Below are positions 1 to 8,740 of a stretch of 64,000 nt of DNA, in pieces. Where the stretch lies: NCBI GenBank assembly GCA_023425025.1, contig JAFADG010000027.1, positions 62,001-126,000 on the forward strand, read 5' to 3'. This DNA is from Bacillota bacterium. GTDB lineage: Bacteria; Bacillota; Clostridia; Christensenellales; Aristaeellaceae. A model generated the notes under the pieces. The model ran no database searches. It had not been told where the DNA came from and saw only the letters and a list, made by a program, of their open reading frames with translations. Position numbers and translations under genes: made by a program. How positions within the stretch are numbered: position 1 is the stretch's first letter; every line of letters starts with the position of its first letter.

Positions 1-1467
1 CAGCTTTGTGATAGCCAGGTAAACAAACACCATCACCACACAGCCCACCAGGAAGCCTGCCCAGACCATGTCCGGGCTGCCTTCGCTGAGCATCGGCTGA
101 TAGAACAGCACAACCTCCGCTCCTTCGCGGAAGACCGACAGGAACGCGGTGAACGCCAGCGCGAAGGACGAGCCCCGCGCCACGGAGGATTGCACCTTGC
201 CGCCTATATAGCTGGACCATGAGGCCGCCTCCGACTTGGAGATCATCCAGTTGCTCACATAGAACAGCACGCATACGGCAAGCAAAGCAGTGACGCCTTC
301 AATCACCTCCTGCGATTGGCCGGCGCCTGCCCACGCGCTCTTGGCGGCGGCCAGGACCCAGGCCGCGATGAAGCTGGCCGCGATGCCGGCCACGGCGCCG
401 ATGTAGACATTCCTCAAGCTTGAGCCATTACCGCTCTTGACCATGTAAGCGATGATGGCTGCGATGATCAAGATTGCTTCCAATCCCTCACGAATGATGA
501 TGCCGAAGGAAGCGAAAAAAATCGCCAGCTTTGGGCTGCTTTGAACAGTTTCCGTATCTTGGGCAGCCGCAAGCGCTTCCGCAGCTTGGGCTGCCTTGGC
601 TTCCGCCTCCTTCGTGTCGATGGCGGCGGCTTTGGCGCTGAGCACATTCTTCAGCTCACGGGTTTCCCGCTGAAAGGCGTTGCGCAGGAATTTTTCGCCC
701 CTGGCGATGCCCTTGAGTTCCGCGAACCGTGCGTCTACCGCCTCACGCTCCTCCAACGACAGCGCCGTGTAGATTTTAAGGCTGAGCCCGGATTCTTCGT
801 ATACGCTGTAATGGGCGGTGTTGATGTTATCAAGCGTTGCTTCGTAATCCTTGCCCTTGTAAGCGGTGAACGCCGTATCCAGCAATTCGCCGACAGCGTC
901 GGAGGCCTCTGCCCAATTGGCGTAGTGCACGGCTGCATCCGTATCCCCCGCCAGGTCGGCATAGGGGTCGTAGCCGACCAGCTCCCCTTGAAGGTAATAT
1001 TTCGTCTCCGTCAGGGCTTCGCCGTCCTTGACGGCAAGCTTGTTACCGTCCTCGCGGATCATGGCCTTCAGTTTGTTCAGCGCCCCACGGACTTCCTTCT
1101 TTGTTTCCTCGTCCTCATTGCTCTTCTTCACCGCGCCTTTGCAGGCCGAATACTGCAGTTCCACAGCGTTTTTACGCGGGCCGGAAATGTAGCTCATCGT
1201 TTGGCGCTCGAAACCGGTTACTTCGTAGACCCGGAAATAGGCGTCGTTTACGGCATTGTAGGCGGATGAGGCGTCGCCGTCCAAATAGTATTCGAACGCC
1301 GCATCCAAATACTTGTCGATGGCATCGGCGGCATCGCCCCAGCGTGTGGATACCGCCTGTTCCGCAAAAGAGGACAAGGGCGCTGCCAGCAGAGCAATCA
1401 AGGAGAGCAGGAGAAGCAGCTGGGCAACGGCAGACCTTTGACCCATCCGGCTCCGGTTCAGTTTCAT
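1..1467 (-). CDS. FTR1-family iron permease with N-terminal extracytoplasmic domain (3' end outside window)
   Basis: The reading frame is open from 1467 to the window edge, 489 codons without a stop, so the C-terminus is missing. It starts with a signal peptide (positively charged MKLNRSRMGQR, then a Leu-rich core ending LSSFAEQA), followed by about 280 residues of a soluble, Lys/Glu/Ala-rich helical domain. The membrane part then begins and carries both FTR1 signatures: REGLE at about residues 326-330 and REGAE at about 447-451. In FTR1/EfeU permeases these Glu residues bind iron during transport. The domain order matches the long, periplasmic-domain version of the family found in Firmicutes. 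The ATG at 1467 is preceded by AAGGAG. A DtxR-like operator upstream supports control by iron. Its partners, such as a peroxidase or cupredoxin subunit, would lie outside the window. Confidence 0.88.
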   Translation of the reverse strand, partial: MKLNRSRMGQRSAVAQLLLLLSLIALLAAPLSSFAEQAVSTRWGDAADAIDKYLDAAFEYYLDGDASSAYNAVNDAYFRVYEVTGFERQTMSYISGPRKNAVELQYSACKGAVKKSNEDEETKKEVRGALNKLKAMIREDGNKLAVKDGEALTETKYYLQGELVGYDPYADLAGDTDAAVHYANWAEASDAVGELLDTAFTAYKGKDYEATLDNINTAHYSVYEESGLSLKIYTALSLEEREAVDARFAELKGIARGEKFLRNAFQRETRELKNVLSAKAAAIDTKEAEAKAAQAAEALAAAQDTETVQSSPKLAIFFASFGIIIREGLEAILIIAAIIAYMVKSGNGSSLRNVYIGAVAGIAASFIAAWVLAAAKSAWAGAGQSQEVIEGVTALLAVCVLFYVSNWMISKSEAASWSSYIGGKVQSSVARGSSFALAFTAFLSVFREGAEVVLFYQPMLSEGSPDMVWAGFLVGCVVMVFVYLAITKL

Positions 1468-1494
1468 TTGGGCAATCAACTCCTTTTTGTTCAG

Positions 1495-1565
1495 GCAGCA
1501 TACTTTTTTGTTGGATATGCTGCATGGAATGTCTGGTTAAATCATGCGCCGGTGAAATTCGGCGC
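1495..1565 (-). promoter_or_regulatory. Two hairpins in the FTR1 leader
   Basis: Perfect inverted repeats GCAGCATA/TATGCTGC (1495-1502 and 1516-1523) and GCGCCG/CGGCGC (1546-1551 and 1560-1565) lie between promoter and start codon. They would fold in the leader RNA; no known riboswitch class was recognised. Confidence 0.35.
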
Positions 1566-1615
1566 TTGCAACTGCTGCTCTCCCGATAAAAAGAAGCTGT
1601 CTGCAAAACAATGGC

Positions 1616-1637
1616 CTAACAGTTAGACACGGCTAAC
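1616..1637 (-). promoter_or_regulatory. Candidate DtxR/IdeR-type iron operator
   Basis: Three half-sites are visible on the plus strand: CTAAC (1616-1620), GTTAG (1622-1626) and CTAAC (1633-1637). They sit immediately downstream of the -10 of the iron permease promoter. GTTAG/CTAAC half-sites are the core of IdeR/DtxR boxes, so repression by an iron-loaded DtxR-family protein is a reasonable inference; the regulator gene is not in the window. Confidence 0.45.
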
Positions 1638-1647
1638 TCCAAAGCAT

Positions 1648-1674
1648 ATTTTAGCACATTTATATTGGTTTCAA
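1648..1674 (-). promoter_or_regulatory. Promoter of the FTR1 permease gene
   Basis: Read on the minus strand, TTGAAA (1674-1669) and an extended -10 TGCTAAAAT (hexamer 1653-1648) are 15 bp apart. The extended TG motif compensates for the short spacer. The start point would be near 1641, giving a leader of about 175 nt. Confidence 0.55.
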
Positions 1675-1865
1675 TGTTCTGATATTGACTTTATATTGAT
1701 GTATTCTCATTGGGCACCAAACAAAACGGACCGAAAGGCTTTATCGTATGCCGTGAACAGTACCCAGCTGATATATGCTTAATTTAGCAGATACTCTCCG
1801 TCTCAATTGACAAGCATTCTTGCGTAACAACTGGCTCTTTCCATGGCGAGAAGGCAACGAATTAA

Positions 1866-2078
1866 AGTTATACCCATCACGACTTTCGAGATACCTGCGC
1901 AACAGATTGGCTTGAGGCAGGGATACCCCTTGGGGTCATCGTAAAACTGCTTGGACACAGAAGTGTCACGGCCACCAGCAAGCACTATGTGCGGATAAGA
2001 GATCAAACAATACAGGAAGCAGGTCGCATGATGGAGCGGATGGGAAACACCCCATTTGCATCAGCGCAGGCACCCTAA
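1866..2078 (+). pseudogene. C-terminal remnant of a tyrosine recombinase (integrase)
   Basis: The frame ends at a TAA (2076-2078) and encodes about 70 residues resembling the catalytic core of phage integrases: HHDFRDTCATDWLEAG (the H-x-x-R box), then IVKLLGHRS (the LGH box), then SKHYV with the candidate nucleophile Tyr. An in-frame stop lies at 1863-1865, so nothing longer is coded in this frame. A neighbouring frame upstream (about 1829-1875, reading NNWLFPWREGNELKL) looks like the preceding piece after a frameshift. No start codon or ribosome-binding site is present. It is a decayed integrase, located about 210 bp before a tRNA gene, the classic integration target. It is probably not expressed. 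Confidence 0.75.
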
Positions 2079-2082
2079 AAAG

Positions 2083-2107
2083 CCTTATGGAATAAGGGTT
2101 TCCGGCC
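2083..2107 (+). repeat. Imperfect direct repeat copy 1 (att-like)
   Basis: This 25-bp segment matches 2381-2405 at 20 of 25 positions without gaps. It begins with an inverted repeat CCTTAT-GGA-ATAAGG, the layout of a tyrosine-recombinase core site. It starts 5 bp after the stop codon of the integrase remnant. Confidence 0.45.
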
Positions 2108-2286
2108 TCGAGACAACGACAACTTGCATCAGTTTTTGCATCAAAACCCCGTTTTCAGGGAAGTAGATCAAAAAATCAGGCAAAACGGCATGGAAAACAT
2201 AAACGGGAAGGCAGATTTTTCTCAAGAAAAACCCTTGCAATTCCTAATGATTTCAGGTACAATATGTTCGTTGTCCCGCCGGACAC

Positions 2287-2362
<76 letters not shown>

Positions 2363-2380
2363 TTGAAAGGGTTCGTGATT

Positions 2381-2405
2381 CCTTGTGGTATAAGGGGTTG
2401 CGGGC
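2381..2405 (+). repeat. Imperfect direct repeat copy 2 (att-like)
   Basis: Second copy of the 25-bp repeat at 2083-2107 (20/25 identical), 18 bp downstream of the tRNA gene. Its inverted-repeat arms are CCTTGT and ATAAGG. The rest of 2406-2630 shows no gene or clear structure. Confidence 0.45.
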
Positions 2406-2631
2406 TTTTTCTTTTTGTGCAGTAAAGGGCCTTCATACCCCATTATAAGCCATCTACATCATTTTTACATCAATTATTTTCTTGGACTGGAATATCCGTC
2501 ACCCATTTATTGAGATAGGACAGAATATGCTTAACCCCCTTATGTTCAAAAAGTTGATTTTTCAAAATTTCTGCTGGGCATTATATCGTCCGGCTTGTTC
2601 TTTTTCAAAAGTCAAAATTTTCTGCCTCCTC

Positions 2632-2659
2632 TTGACAAAGACTTTAAATGGATTACAAT
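2632..2659 (+). promoter_or_regulatory. clpB promoter
   Basis: TTGACA (2632-2637) and TACAAT (2654-2659) are separated by 16 bp. The start point is expected near 2666, inside the CtsR box. Confidence 0.8.
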
Positions 2660-2664
2660 AAAAA

Positions 2665-2681
2665 GGTCAAAGATAGTCAAA
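2665..2681 (+). promoter_or_regulatory. CtsR operator
   Basis: GGTCAAA-GAT-AGTCAAA is a full match to the tandem-heptad CtsR box of Firmicutes (GGTCAAA, 3-nt spacer, RGTCAAA). It covers the expected transcription start, so heat-labile CtsR would block clpB transcription until heat stress. Confidence 0.9.
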
Positions 2682-2706
2682 CAACACCCGCAGGGGAGGC
2701 CGGAAT

Positions 2707-5316
2707 ATGAACACGAACAAATTCACCCAAAAAACGATGGAAGCCATCAAGCAGGCCCAAGGCATCGCCACCACCTATCAAAACGTGCAGGTGGAGCAGA
2801 TTCATCTTTTTTACGCCTTGCTGGCGCAGCCGGAGGGGCTGATTCCCCAGCTGCTTGGCAAAATGGAAATGGATGCAAAACTGGTTGCCGGCGCGGCGGA
2901 GGAGGCCATCAACCGTCTGCCCAAGGTGTCGGGGCCCGGCCGGGAAGCCGACAAGGTGTACGTATCGCCCGATGTGGAGCGGGCGCTCCTGGCCGGCGAG
3001 CAGCGGGCCGCCCAGATGAAGGATGAGTACCTGTCTGTGGAGCATGTGTGGCTGGGTCTGTTGGAAAAGCCGGACAGGACGGTCAAGCCCATCCTGGACC
3101 GCTTTAATATCAAAACCGACGGCTTTTTGAAGGCGCTGTCCACTGTCCGCGGCGCGGCCAGGGTGACCAGCGACAGTCCGGAAAACACTTATGATGCTTT
3201 GGGCAAATACGGCACCGACCTGACCGCCCTGGCAAAGGCCCAAAAGCTGGACCCGGTGATCGGCCGGGACAGCGAAATCCGCAACGTAATCCGCATCCTA
3301 TCCCGCAAGACGAAAAACAACCCCGTCTTGATCGGCGAACCCGGCGTGGGCAAAACAGCCATCGCCGAAGGTTTGGCCATCCGCATCATCAGGGGCGACG
3401 TGCCCGAAAGCCTGAAGGGCCGAACGCTGTTTTCCCTGGATATGGGCAGCCTGATCGCCGGAGCCAAATTCCGGGGGGAGTTTGAAGAGCGTTTAAAGGC
3501 CGTGCTGACGGAAATCAAAAAGAGCGAAGGCAAGACGTTGCTGTTCATTGACGAGCTGCACAACATCGTCGGCGCCGGCAAGGCCGAAGGCGCCATGGAC
3601 GCAGGCAACCTGCTAAAGCCCATGCTGGCCAGGGGCGAGCTGCACTGCATCGGCGCCACCACGCTGGATGAATACCGCAAGTATATTGAAAAGGATGCCG
3701 CCCTGGAGCGCCGCTTCCAGCCGGTGCTGGTGGAGGAGCCCTCCGTGGAAGATACCATCTCCATCCTGCGGGGCCTGGAGGAGCGTTACGAGGTATTCCA
3801 CGGCGTCAAAATCCAGGACAGCGCACTGATCGCCGCCGCCACACTCTCCAGCCGCTATATCACCGACCGGTTCCTGCCCGACAAGGCCATCGACCTGATC
3901 GACGAGGCCTGCGCCATGATCCGCACGGAAATCGACAGCCTGCCGGTAGAGCTGGACGAGATTTCCCGCAAGATCATGCAGATGGAAATCGAGGAAGCGG
4001 CCCTTAAAAAGGAAGCAGACGAAGACAACCTGTCCCGGGATCGGCTTTTGCATTTGCAAAAGGAGCTTTCCGAGCAGGGTGCGGAATTTGCCCGCCTAAA
4101 AGCCCAGTGGGACAATGAAAAGGCCGCTATTGCAAAGGTACAAAAGCTGCGGGAGGATTTGGAGCGCCTGGGCGCCGAAATCGAAAAGGCCGAGCGCAAT
4201 TATGACCTCAACAAAGCCGCCGAACTTAAATACGGCGAGCTGCCCAGGCTGCAAAAGGAGCTGACGGCTGAGGAAGCTGTTGCGGAAAAGAATAAAAGCA
4301 GCCAAAGCCTGCTTCGCGACAAGGTCACCGAGGAGGAAATTGCCCGCATCGTGGCCAGGTGGACCGGTATCCCCGTGCAAAAGCTGGTGGAGGGGGAGCG
4401 GGAAAAGCTGCTTCATTTGCCGGACATACTGCATCAGCGGGTCATCGGCCAAGAGGAAGCGGTGCAAAAGGTATCCGAAGCCATTTTGCGCAGCCGGGCC
4501 GGCATCGCCGATCCCAACCGGCCCATCGGCTCCTTCCTGTTCCTGGGTCCCACGGGCGTGGGCAAGACGGAGCTGGCCAAAGCCCTGGCCCAGGCGCTGT
4601 TTGATGAGGAAAAGAACCTGATCCGTATCGACATGTCGGAATATATGGAAAAATTCTCCGTATCCCGCCTGATTGGCGCGCCTCCTGGCTACGTGGGCTA
4701 CGACGAGGGCGGGCAACTGACCGAGGCCGTGCGGCGCAGGCCCTATTCCGTGGTGCTCTTTGACGAAATCGAAAAAGCCCACCCGGAAGTGTTCAACGTG
4801 CTGTTGCAGGTGCTGGACGACGGGCGCATCACAGATTCCCAGGGCCGGACAGTGGATTTTAAAAACACCATACTGATCATGACCAGCAACCTGGGCTCCT
4901 CCGACATCCTGGAAGGCATCGGTGCCGACGGCCAGATTTCCAAGGAAGCCAGAGCGCGGGTGGAAATGCTGCTGCGCATGCAGTTTAGGCCGGAGTTTCT
5001 GAACCGCATCGACGAGATCGTATTCTACAAGCCCTTGAGCCGCAACGAGATCGCCAGCATCGTCACGCTGCTTTTGTCCAACCTGCAAAAGCGCTTGAAT
5101 GACAGGCAGATCACCGTCACGCTGACCGATGCGGCCAGGGAGCTTGTGATTGACCGGGGCTTTGACCCTGTCTACGGCGCGCGGCCGCTAAAGCGGTATT
5201 TGCAAAGCCAGGTGGAAACGCTGGTGGCCCGCCGGCTGGTGGAAGGCAATGTGCACGCCGGCCAGACGCTTTTGATCGATGTGGATGAAAAGGGCGGCTT
5301 GTATATCCGCAGCTGA
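2707..5316 (+). CDS. clpB: ATP-dependent disaggregase ClpB
   Basis: This 869-residue protein is a hexameric AAA+ chaperone that, with DnaK, pulls polypeptides out of aggregates. The order is standard: Clp N-domain (residues 1-145), first AAA+ module with Walker A GEPGVGKT (210-217) and Walker B LLFIDE (278-283), the coiled-coil middle domain that distinguishes ClpB from ClpA/ClpC (about 410-530, rich in Lys/Glu/Leu), second AAA+ module with GPTGVGKT (614-621), and the C-terminal small domain. The length is normal for ClpB. The ATG at 2707 follows GGGGAGG. A CtsR box overlaps the transcription start, so it belongs to the heat-shock regulon. A short amidase-fold gene follows 42 bp later and may be cotranscribed. 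Confidence 0.97.
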   Translation: MNTNKFTQKTMEAIKQAQGIATTYQNVQVEQIHLFYALLAQPEGLIPQLLGKMEMDAKLVAGAAEEAINRLPKVSGPGREADKVYVSPDVERALLAGEQRAAQMKDEYLSVEHVWLGLLEKPDRTVKPILDRFNIKTDGFLKALSTVRGAARVTSDSPENTYDALGKYGTDLTALAKAQKLDPVIGRDSEIRNVIRILSRKTKNNPVLIGEPGVGKTAIAEGLAIRIIRGDVPESLKGRTLFSLDMGSLIAGAKFRGEFEERLKAVLTEIKKSEGKTLLFIDELHNIVGAGKAEGAMDAGNLLKPMLARGELHCIGATTLDEYRKYIEKDAALERRFQPVLVEEPSVEDTISILRGLEERYEVFHGVKIQDSALIAAATLSSRYITDRFLPDKAIDLIDEACAMIRTEIDSLPVELDEISRKIMQMEIEEAALKKEADEDNLSRDRLLHLQKELSEQGAEFARLKAQWDNEKAAIAKVQKLREDLERLGAEIEKAERNYDLNKAAELKYGELPRLQKELTAEEAVAEKNKSSQSLLRDKVTEEEIARIVARWTGIPVQKLVEGEREKLLHLPDILHQRVIGQEEAVQKVSEAILRSRAGIADPNRPIGSFLFLGPTGVGKTELAKALAQALFDEEKNLIRIDMSEYMEKFSVSRLIGAPPGYVGYDEGGQLTEAVRRRPYSVVLFDEIEKAHPEVFNVLLQVLDDGRITDSQGRTVDFKNTILIMTSNLGSSDILEGIGADGQISKEARARVEMLLRMQFRPEFLNRIDEIVFYKPLSRNEIASIVTLLLSNLQKRLNDRQITVTLTDAARELVIDRGFDPVYGARPLKRYLQSQVETLVARRLVEGNVHAGQTLLIDVDEKGGLYIRS

Positions 5317-5358
5317 TTGCTCATAGAATGTGGCATCCCATTTTCAGGAGGCCGCGCC

Positions 5359-5844
5359 ATGCTCTATGACAGGGAAAATGCCGTGCTGTACGCGCACGAA
5401 TGGGCCTACCGGCGCAATCCCAGGTTCTATGATTTTGAAAAGATCGGCGGCGACTGCACCAACTTCATTTCCCAGTGCATCTATGCCGGCTGCGGCGTCA
5501 TGAACTATACGCCTGTGATGGGCTGGTATTACATCTCGCTGAACAACAGGGCCCCCGCCTGGTCGGGGGTCCCTTTTTTGTACAAGTTTCTGGTAAACAA
5601 TAAAGGCGCGGGGCCCTATGGGCAGCACCTGCCCCTGGAGTCGGCCATGATCGCCGATGTGATCCAGCTAAGCAAGGACGGCGTGATTTTTTCCCATTCC
5701 CTGTTCGTTGTGCAGGTAGGTGATCCGCCCGTCCCGGAAAATATACTCATCGCCACCCATACCCTGGATTCGGAAAACAGGCCGCTGAGCACCTACACAT
5801 ACGCCGCCAGCCGGCTGATTCATATCATTGACGCCAGGTTATAG
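5359..5844 (+). CDS. Amidase-domain (putative Cys peptidase/amidase fold) protein
   Basis: 161 residues resembling the putative amidase domain (Pfam Amidase_6) common in Clostridia. The segment GGDCTNFISQ contains the candidate catalytic Cys, and FSHSLFV holds the candidate His; the family often processes cell-wall or peptide amides. No signal peptide is present, so it should act in the cytosol unless secreted by another route. An upstream in-frame ATG exists at 5317, but only 5359 has a good AGGAGG site (5346-5351), so that start is used. It lies 42 bp after clpB and may share its heat-shock promoter. Substrate is unknown. Confidence 0.7.
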   Translation: MLYDRENAVLYAHEWAYRRNPRFYDFEKIGGDCTNFISQCIYAGCGVMNYTPVMGWYYISLNNRAPAWSGVPFLYKFLVNNKGAGPYGQHLPLESAMIADVIQLSKDGVIFSHSLFVVQVGDPPVPENILIATHTLDSENRPLSTYTYAASRLIHIIDARL

Positions 5845-5873
5845 CGTATAAAAATCCAATTGATGGCGCTATG

Positions 5874-5902
5874 TTTACATGAAGCACTTGCCGTGATACC
5901 AT
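5874..5902 (+). promoter_or_regulatory. Promoter of the DeoR-family gene
   Basis: TTTACA (5874-5879) and TACCAT (5897-5902) with a 17-bp spacer, about 65 bp before the coding start. Confidence 0.5.
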
Positions 5903-5969
5903 ATCATCGAGCGGAAACGAGCAAAATCAGGCTTGTACCCGCGCACAAAAGAGCGCGGAGGGCAGACGG

Positions 5970-6761
5970 ATGCTGAACATAGAGCGCATGGATTATATAT
6001 TGAAGGAACTCAAACTCAAAAAGGCCGTATTGGTCAGCCAGCTGGCCGGCCAGTACAACGTCAGTCCCTCCACCATCCGCCGCGACTTTGCGGAGCTGGA
6101 GAAGGAAGGCCTGCTCCGGCGCACCTACGGCGGGGCCATGCTGGTGGAGCCCAAGACGGGAAGCGAGATCCCTTATACCCTGCGCACCTTTGAAAACAAG
6201 GCGGAGAAGAACATCATCGGCCGGCTGGCGGCAAAGCTGGTGCGGGACGACATGCACATTTCCATGGATTGTACCAGCACCGTGGCCCACATGGTGCGCT
6301 TTATGGGCAAAAAGAACAACCTGAAAATCCTCACCAACAGCGCCCAGCTGGCCCTGGATTGCCTGGACAGCCTGCCCTCGGCCCAAATCCTGTGCACCGG
6401 CGGATTATTGAACACCTTTGCCAGGGGATTTACCGGCGAGGCGGCCAGGCAGCGGGTGGCGGAATTTACCTGCGATGTGCTTTTCTTCTCGGCCAGGTCC
6501 ATCTCCATGGAAAACGGCGTCACCGATGTAAACGAGGAGGATGTATGCATCAAAAAGCAGATGCTCAAATCCGCCCGCAAAGCCGTGTTCCTTTGCGACA
6601 GCTCGAAATTCGACCGCACGTCCTTCCGCTTTTTCTGCGGCATCGACGAATTCGATTGCATCGTGACAAACGAAAAACCAGCCGGCAAGTGGCTGGATAT
6701 GTTTGCAAAGGCCAATGTGAAAGTGATCTATCCCAAGGAAAACGAAAGAGATTCCTTATGA
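5970..6761 (+). CDS. DeoR-family transcriptional regulator
   Basis: 263 residues with the two-part DeoR layout. The N-terminal winged helix (residues 1-57) contains the recognition segment VSPSTIRRDFAELEKEGLLRRTYGGA, the diagnostic DeoR signature. The rest is the phosphosugar-isomerase-like sensor domain (for example MDCTSTVAHMVRF and ILTNSAQLAL), which in this family binds sugar phosphates. The ATG at 5970 follows GGAGGG. The gene is alone on its strand and converges with the inositol-phosphatase-family gene; a GGCCG/CGGCC hairpin lies in the 10-bp gap. Its target is not evident; the nearby carbohydrate locus has its own LacI regulator. Confidence 0.9.
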   Translation: MLNIERMDYILKELKLKKAVLVSQLAGQYNVSPSTIRRDFAELEKEGLLRRTYGGAMLVEPKTGSEIPYTLRTFENKAEKNIIGRLAAKLVRDDMHISMDCTSTVAHMVRFMGKKNNLKILTNSAQLALDCLDSLPSAQILCTGGLLNTFARGFTGEAARQRVAEFTCDVLFFSARSISMENGVTDVNEEDVCIKKQMLKSARKAVFLCDSSKFDRTSFRFFCGIDEFDCIVTNEKPAGKWLDMFAKANVKVIYPKENERDSL

Positions 6762-6771
6762 CGCGGCCGGT

Positions 6772-7542
6772 TTATTCGGCCTGAACGCTTAAAAGCAGCG
6801 CCTCCGCCTGCGCAAAACACAAAGGATTGGCGGCCAGCACCGGGGTCCTGTGGTCAAAATGCAGCGGACCTTTCCCGGGACAGCCAATCATGCCCCCTGC
6901 CTCCGTAATCAGCAATGCCCCGGCGGCAAAGTCCCAGGGGGATAATTTCATTTCCCAAAAGATATCGCTGCGGCCGCAGGCGACATCGCAAAGATCAATG
7001 GCGGCCGAGCCGGTGCGGCGAAGGTCGCCTGCCATCAGCAGAAACTTTTCCGCCGCGCGCATGGTCTTTTTCGCAAGCTCCGCCTCGTAAGGCGATGTGC
7101 CGATGCTCACCAGCGCATTGGAAAAGCCTTGATTGGATACATGGATGGGCTTTCCGTTCAAAAACGCGCCCTTCCCTTTTTCGGCAGAAAAAAGCTCGTT
7201 TGCGTAGGGGTTGAGGACGGCCCCCAGGATAGGCTGCCGGTCTTTTAACAGCGCCACGGAAATACTGGAACACCGGCGCCCGCGCATGAAGTTGGTGGTG
7301 CCGTCAATGGGGTCGATGACGAAGGTCAGGCTTTCCGTCAGCGCCTCGTTTTCTTTTTCTTCCGCAAAAAAGGCCGCTTCCGGCACGGCCTCGCGGAGCT
7401 TGTCCAATAAAAACGCCTGTACCTCCATATCCGCCTGGGTAACGAAGTTGGCGTGGCCTTCCTTTTGATACACCTCAAACCGGTCATAGGAAAGCATCTT
7501 CTCACCGGCGGACCGGATAATACCCAATATATGTTCCAGCAT
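6772..7542 (-). CDS. Inositol monophosphatase-family phosphatase
   Basis: 256 residues of the Mg-dependent, Li-sensitive phosphatase family (inositol-1-phosphatase, CysQ, fructose-1,6-bisphosphatase relatives). The metal-binding signatures are present: FAEEKE, DPIDGTTNF and SPWDFAAGALLITEAGG. The start at 7542 was chosen because GGAGG precedes it and it leaves a 19-bp gap after the upstream lacI-type gene; a longer frame from 7599 would run into that gene. It is the second gene of a two-gene transcript with the LacI regulator, so it may dephosphorylate a sugar-derived intermediate of the adjoining catabolic locus. Substrate cannot be told from sequence. Confidence 0.88.
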   Translation of the reverse strand: MLEHILGIIRSAGEKMLSYDRFEVYQKEGHANFVTQADMEVQAFLLDKLREAVPEAAFFAEEKENEALTESLTFVIDPIDGTTNFMRGRRCSSISVALLKDRQPILGAVLNPYANELFSAEKGKGAFLNGKPIHVSNQGFSNALVSIGTSPYEAELAKKTMRAAEKFLLMAGDLRRTGSAAIDLCDVACGRSDIFWEMKLSPWDFAAGALLITEAGGMIGCPGKGPLHFDHRTPVLAANPLCFAQAEALLLSVQAE

Positions 7543-7561
7543 GGGACCTCCGTTTATACTC

Positions 7562-8581
7562 TTATGGATGAAGCCTGCGTACCGACTGGCGGGATACAAG
7601 GCGGACCGGCATCACGATGCTGCGGGCCATGGAATCGTTTTCCCCCTGCAGCGCGTCTATCAGCATCCGGACGGCGATCACGCCTTTTTCCACCACGTCC
7701 TGGTGGACGGTGGTTAACTGCGGGCTGGTCAAACGCGCGATGTTCAAATCGTCAAAGCCGACGACGGAAATATCCTCGGGCACCTTCCTGCCCGCCTCCG
7801 AAAGGCCGGATATCAGCCCCGCGGCCAGAATGTCCGCCGTGGCAAAGATGGCGGTGTAGTCCTGGCGCGCCGCCAGCTCCCTGCCCAGCGCCGTGCCCTG
7901 CTCGATGCCGATTTCCCGCTGGTAGACGTTCTTCATGTCCACCGCAAGGCCGAACTCTTCCATCGCCCTTTGATAACCCTTGAAGCGCCGGGCCAGCACG
8001 CCCTCCTCCAGAATGGGCGGGCCGCAGAAGAGAATGTCCCTGTGCCCGTTTTCCAACAGGTGCCGGGCGCCGATGTAGCCGCCCTGCTCGTCCTCCAAAC
8101 GCACCTGCAGCAGCCGGTCGTCGTTGATATAGCTGTCAATCAAAAGGATGGGCGTCTTGTGGGCCATCAGGCTTTCATAAAAATCGGTGGGGAAAATACC
8201 CGTCAATATCAGCCCGTCCAGGTTCCAGTTGTTCAAAAGGGACAACAGCTCCGGCACGTTGTCGATGGTGCGCACCATCAGGTAATAGCCGCGTTCCCGA
8301 AGCGTCTGCTCCACGCCGGCCAGCAGCGCGCCGTGGAAGGGGTCCTGAAAGAAGCCGCCGCTTTCCAGGGGCACCAGATGGTTGATGACACCGATGATCC
8401 GGGAGGCGTTGTTCACCAGCGCACGGGCGGACATGTTGGGGGTATACTTCAAACGGGCGATGGCGGATTGTATTTTATCCACCATCTCCGGGGAAACGCG
8501 GCCCACGTTGCCATGGATCACGTTGGATATCGTGGTGGTGCTGACGCCCACCGCCCGCGCCACATCCTTGATGGTGACCAA
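7562..8581 (-). CDS. LacI-family transcriptional regulator of the carbohydrate locus
   Basis: 339 residues. The N-terminal helix-turn-helix VTIKDVARAVGVSTTTISNVIHG and hinge RALVNNAS are typical, followed by a periplasmic-binding-protein-like sugar sensor that ends with VGFDDLNIARLTSPQLTTV. An ATG at 8623 opens the frame, but it lies inside the -10 hexamer of the gene's own promoter, so it cannot be in the transcript. The TTG at 8581, preceded by AAAAAGGGGGT, is the likely start and gives the usual N-terminus. It is divergent from the ABC/GH65 operon, and TACGTA-centred palindromes occur at both promoters, consistent with repression of the operon and autorepression. Confidence 0.92.
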   Translation of the reverse strand: MVTIKDVARAVGVSTTTISNVIHGNVGRVSPEMVDKIQSAIARLKYTPNMSARALVNNASRIIGVINHLVPLESGGFFQDPFHGALLAGVEQTLRERGYYLMVRTIDNVPELLSLLNNWNLDGLILTGIFPTDFYESLMAHKTPILLIDSYINDDRLLQVRLEDEQGGYIGARHLLENGHRDILFCGPPILEEGVLARRFKGYQRAMEEFGLAVDMKNVYQREIGIEQGTALGRELAARQDYTAIFATADILAAGLISGLSEAGRKVPEDISVVGFDDLNIARLTSPQLTTVHQDVVEKGVIAVRMLIDALQGENDSMARSIVMPVRLVSRQSVRRLHP

Positions 8582-8621
8582 GCCTTCTACCCCCTTTTTC
8601 CACCCGTACATACGTATGGTC

Positions 8622-8649
8622 ATTATATCATAGAATGGTTCGTTTGCAA
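8622..8649 (-). promoter_or_regulatory. Promoter and palindrome of the lacI-type gene
   Basis: On the minus strand, TTGCAA (8649-8644), 16 bp, TATAAT (8627-8622). The perfect palindrome CATACGTATG lies just downstream at the expected transcription start and has the central CG typical of LacI-family operators. Confidence 0.65.
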
Positions 8650-8686
8650 GGAAGATACCCCCTGAACGGCACGATATTTCTTGTCG

Positions 8687-8700
8687 GTTTTACGTAAAAC
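8687..8700 (+). promoter_or_regulatory. LacI-type operator O1
   Basis: GTTTTACGTAAAAC is a perfect 14-bp palindrome with a central CG, 4 bp upstream of the -35 of the carbohydrate operon. A related site lies at 8741. Confidence 0.7.
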
Positions 8701-8704
8701 GGTA

Positions 8705-8733
8705 TTGACATGTGCACGACCTGATGATATACT
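8705..8733 (+). promoter_or_regulatory. Promoter of the sugar ABC/GH65 operon
   Basis: TTGACA (8705-8710), 17-bp spacer, TATACT (8728-8733). Start point expected near 8740, so the second operator covers +1. Confidence 0.8.
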
Positions 8734-8740
8734 TTGTCTA

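Noticed and set aside
541..1269. Plus-strand open frames across the first 1.6 kb
   Set aside because: They are opposite to the FTR1 gene, whose minus-strand frame shows the REGLE motifs, signal peptide and ribosome site.
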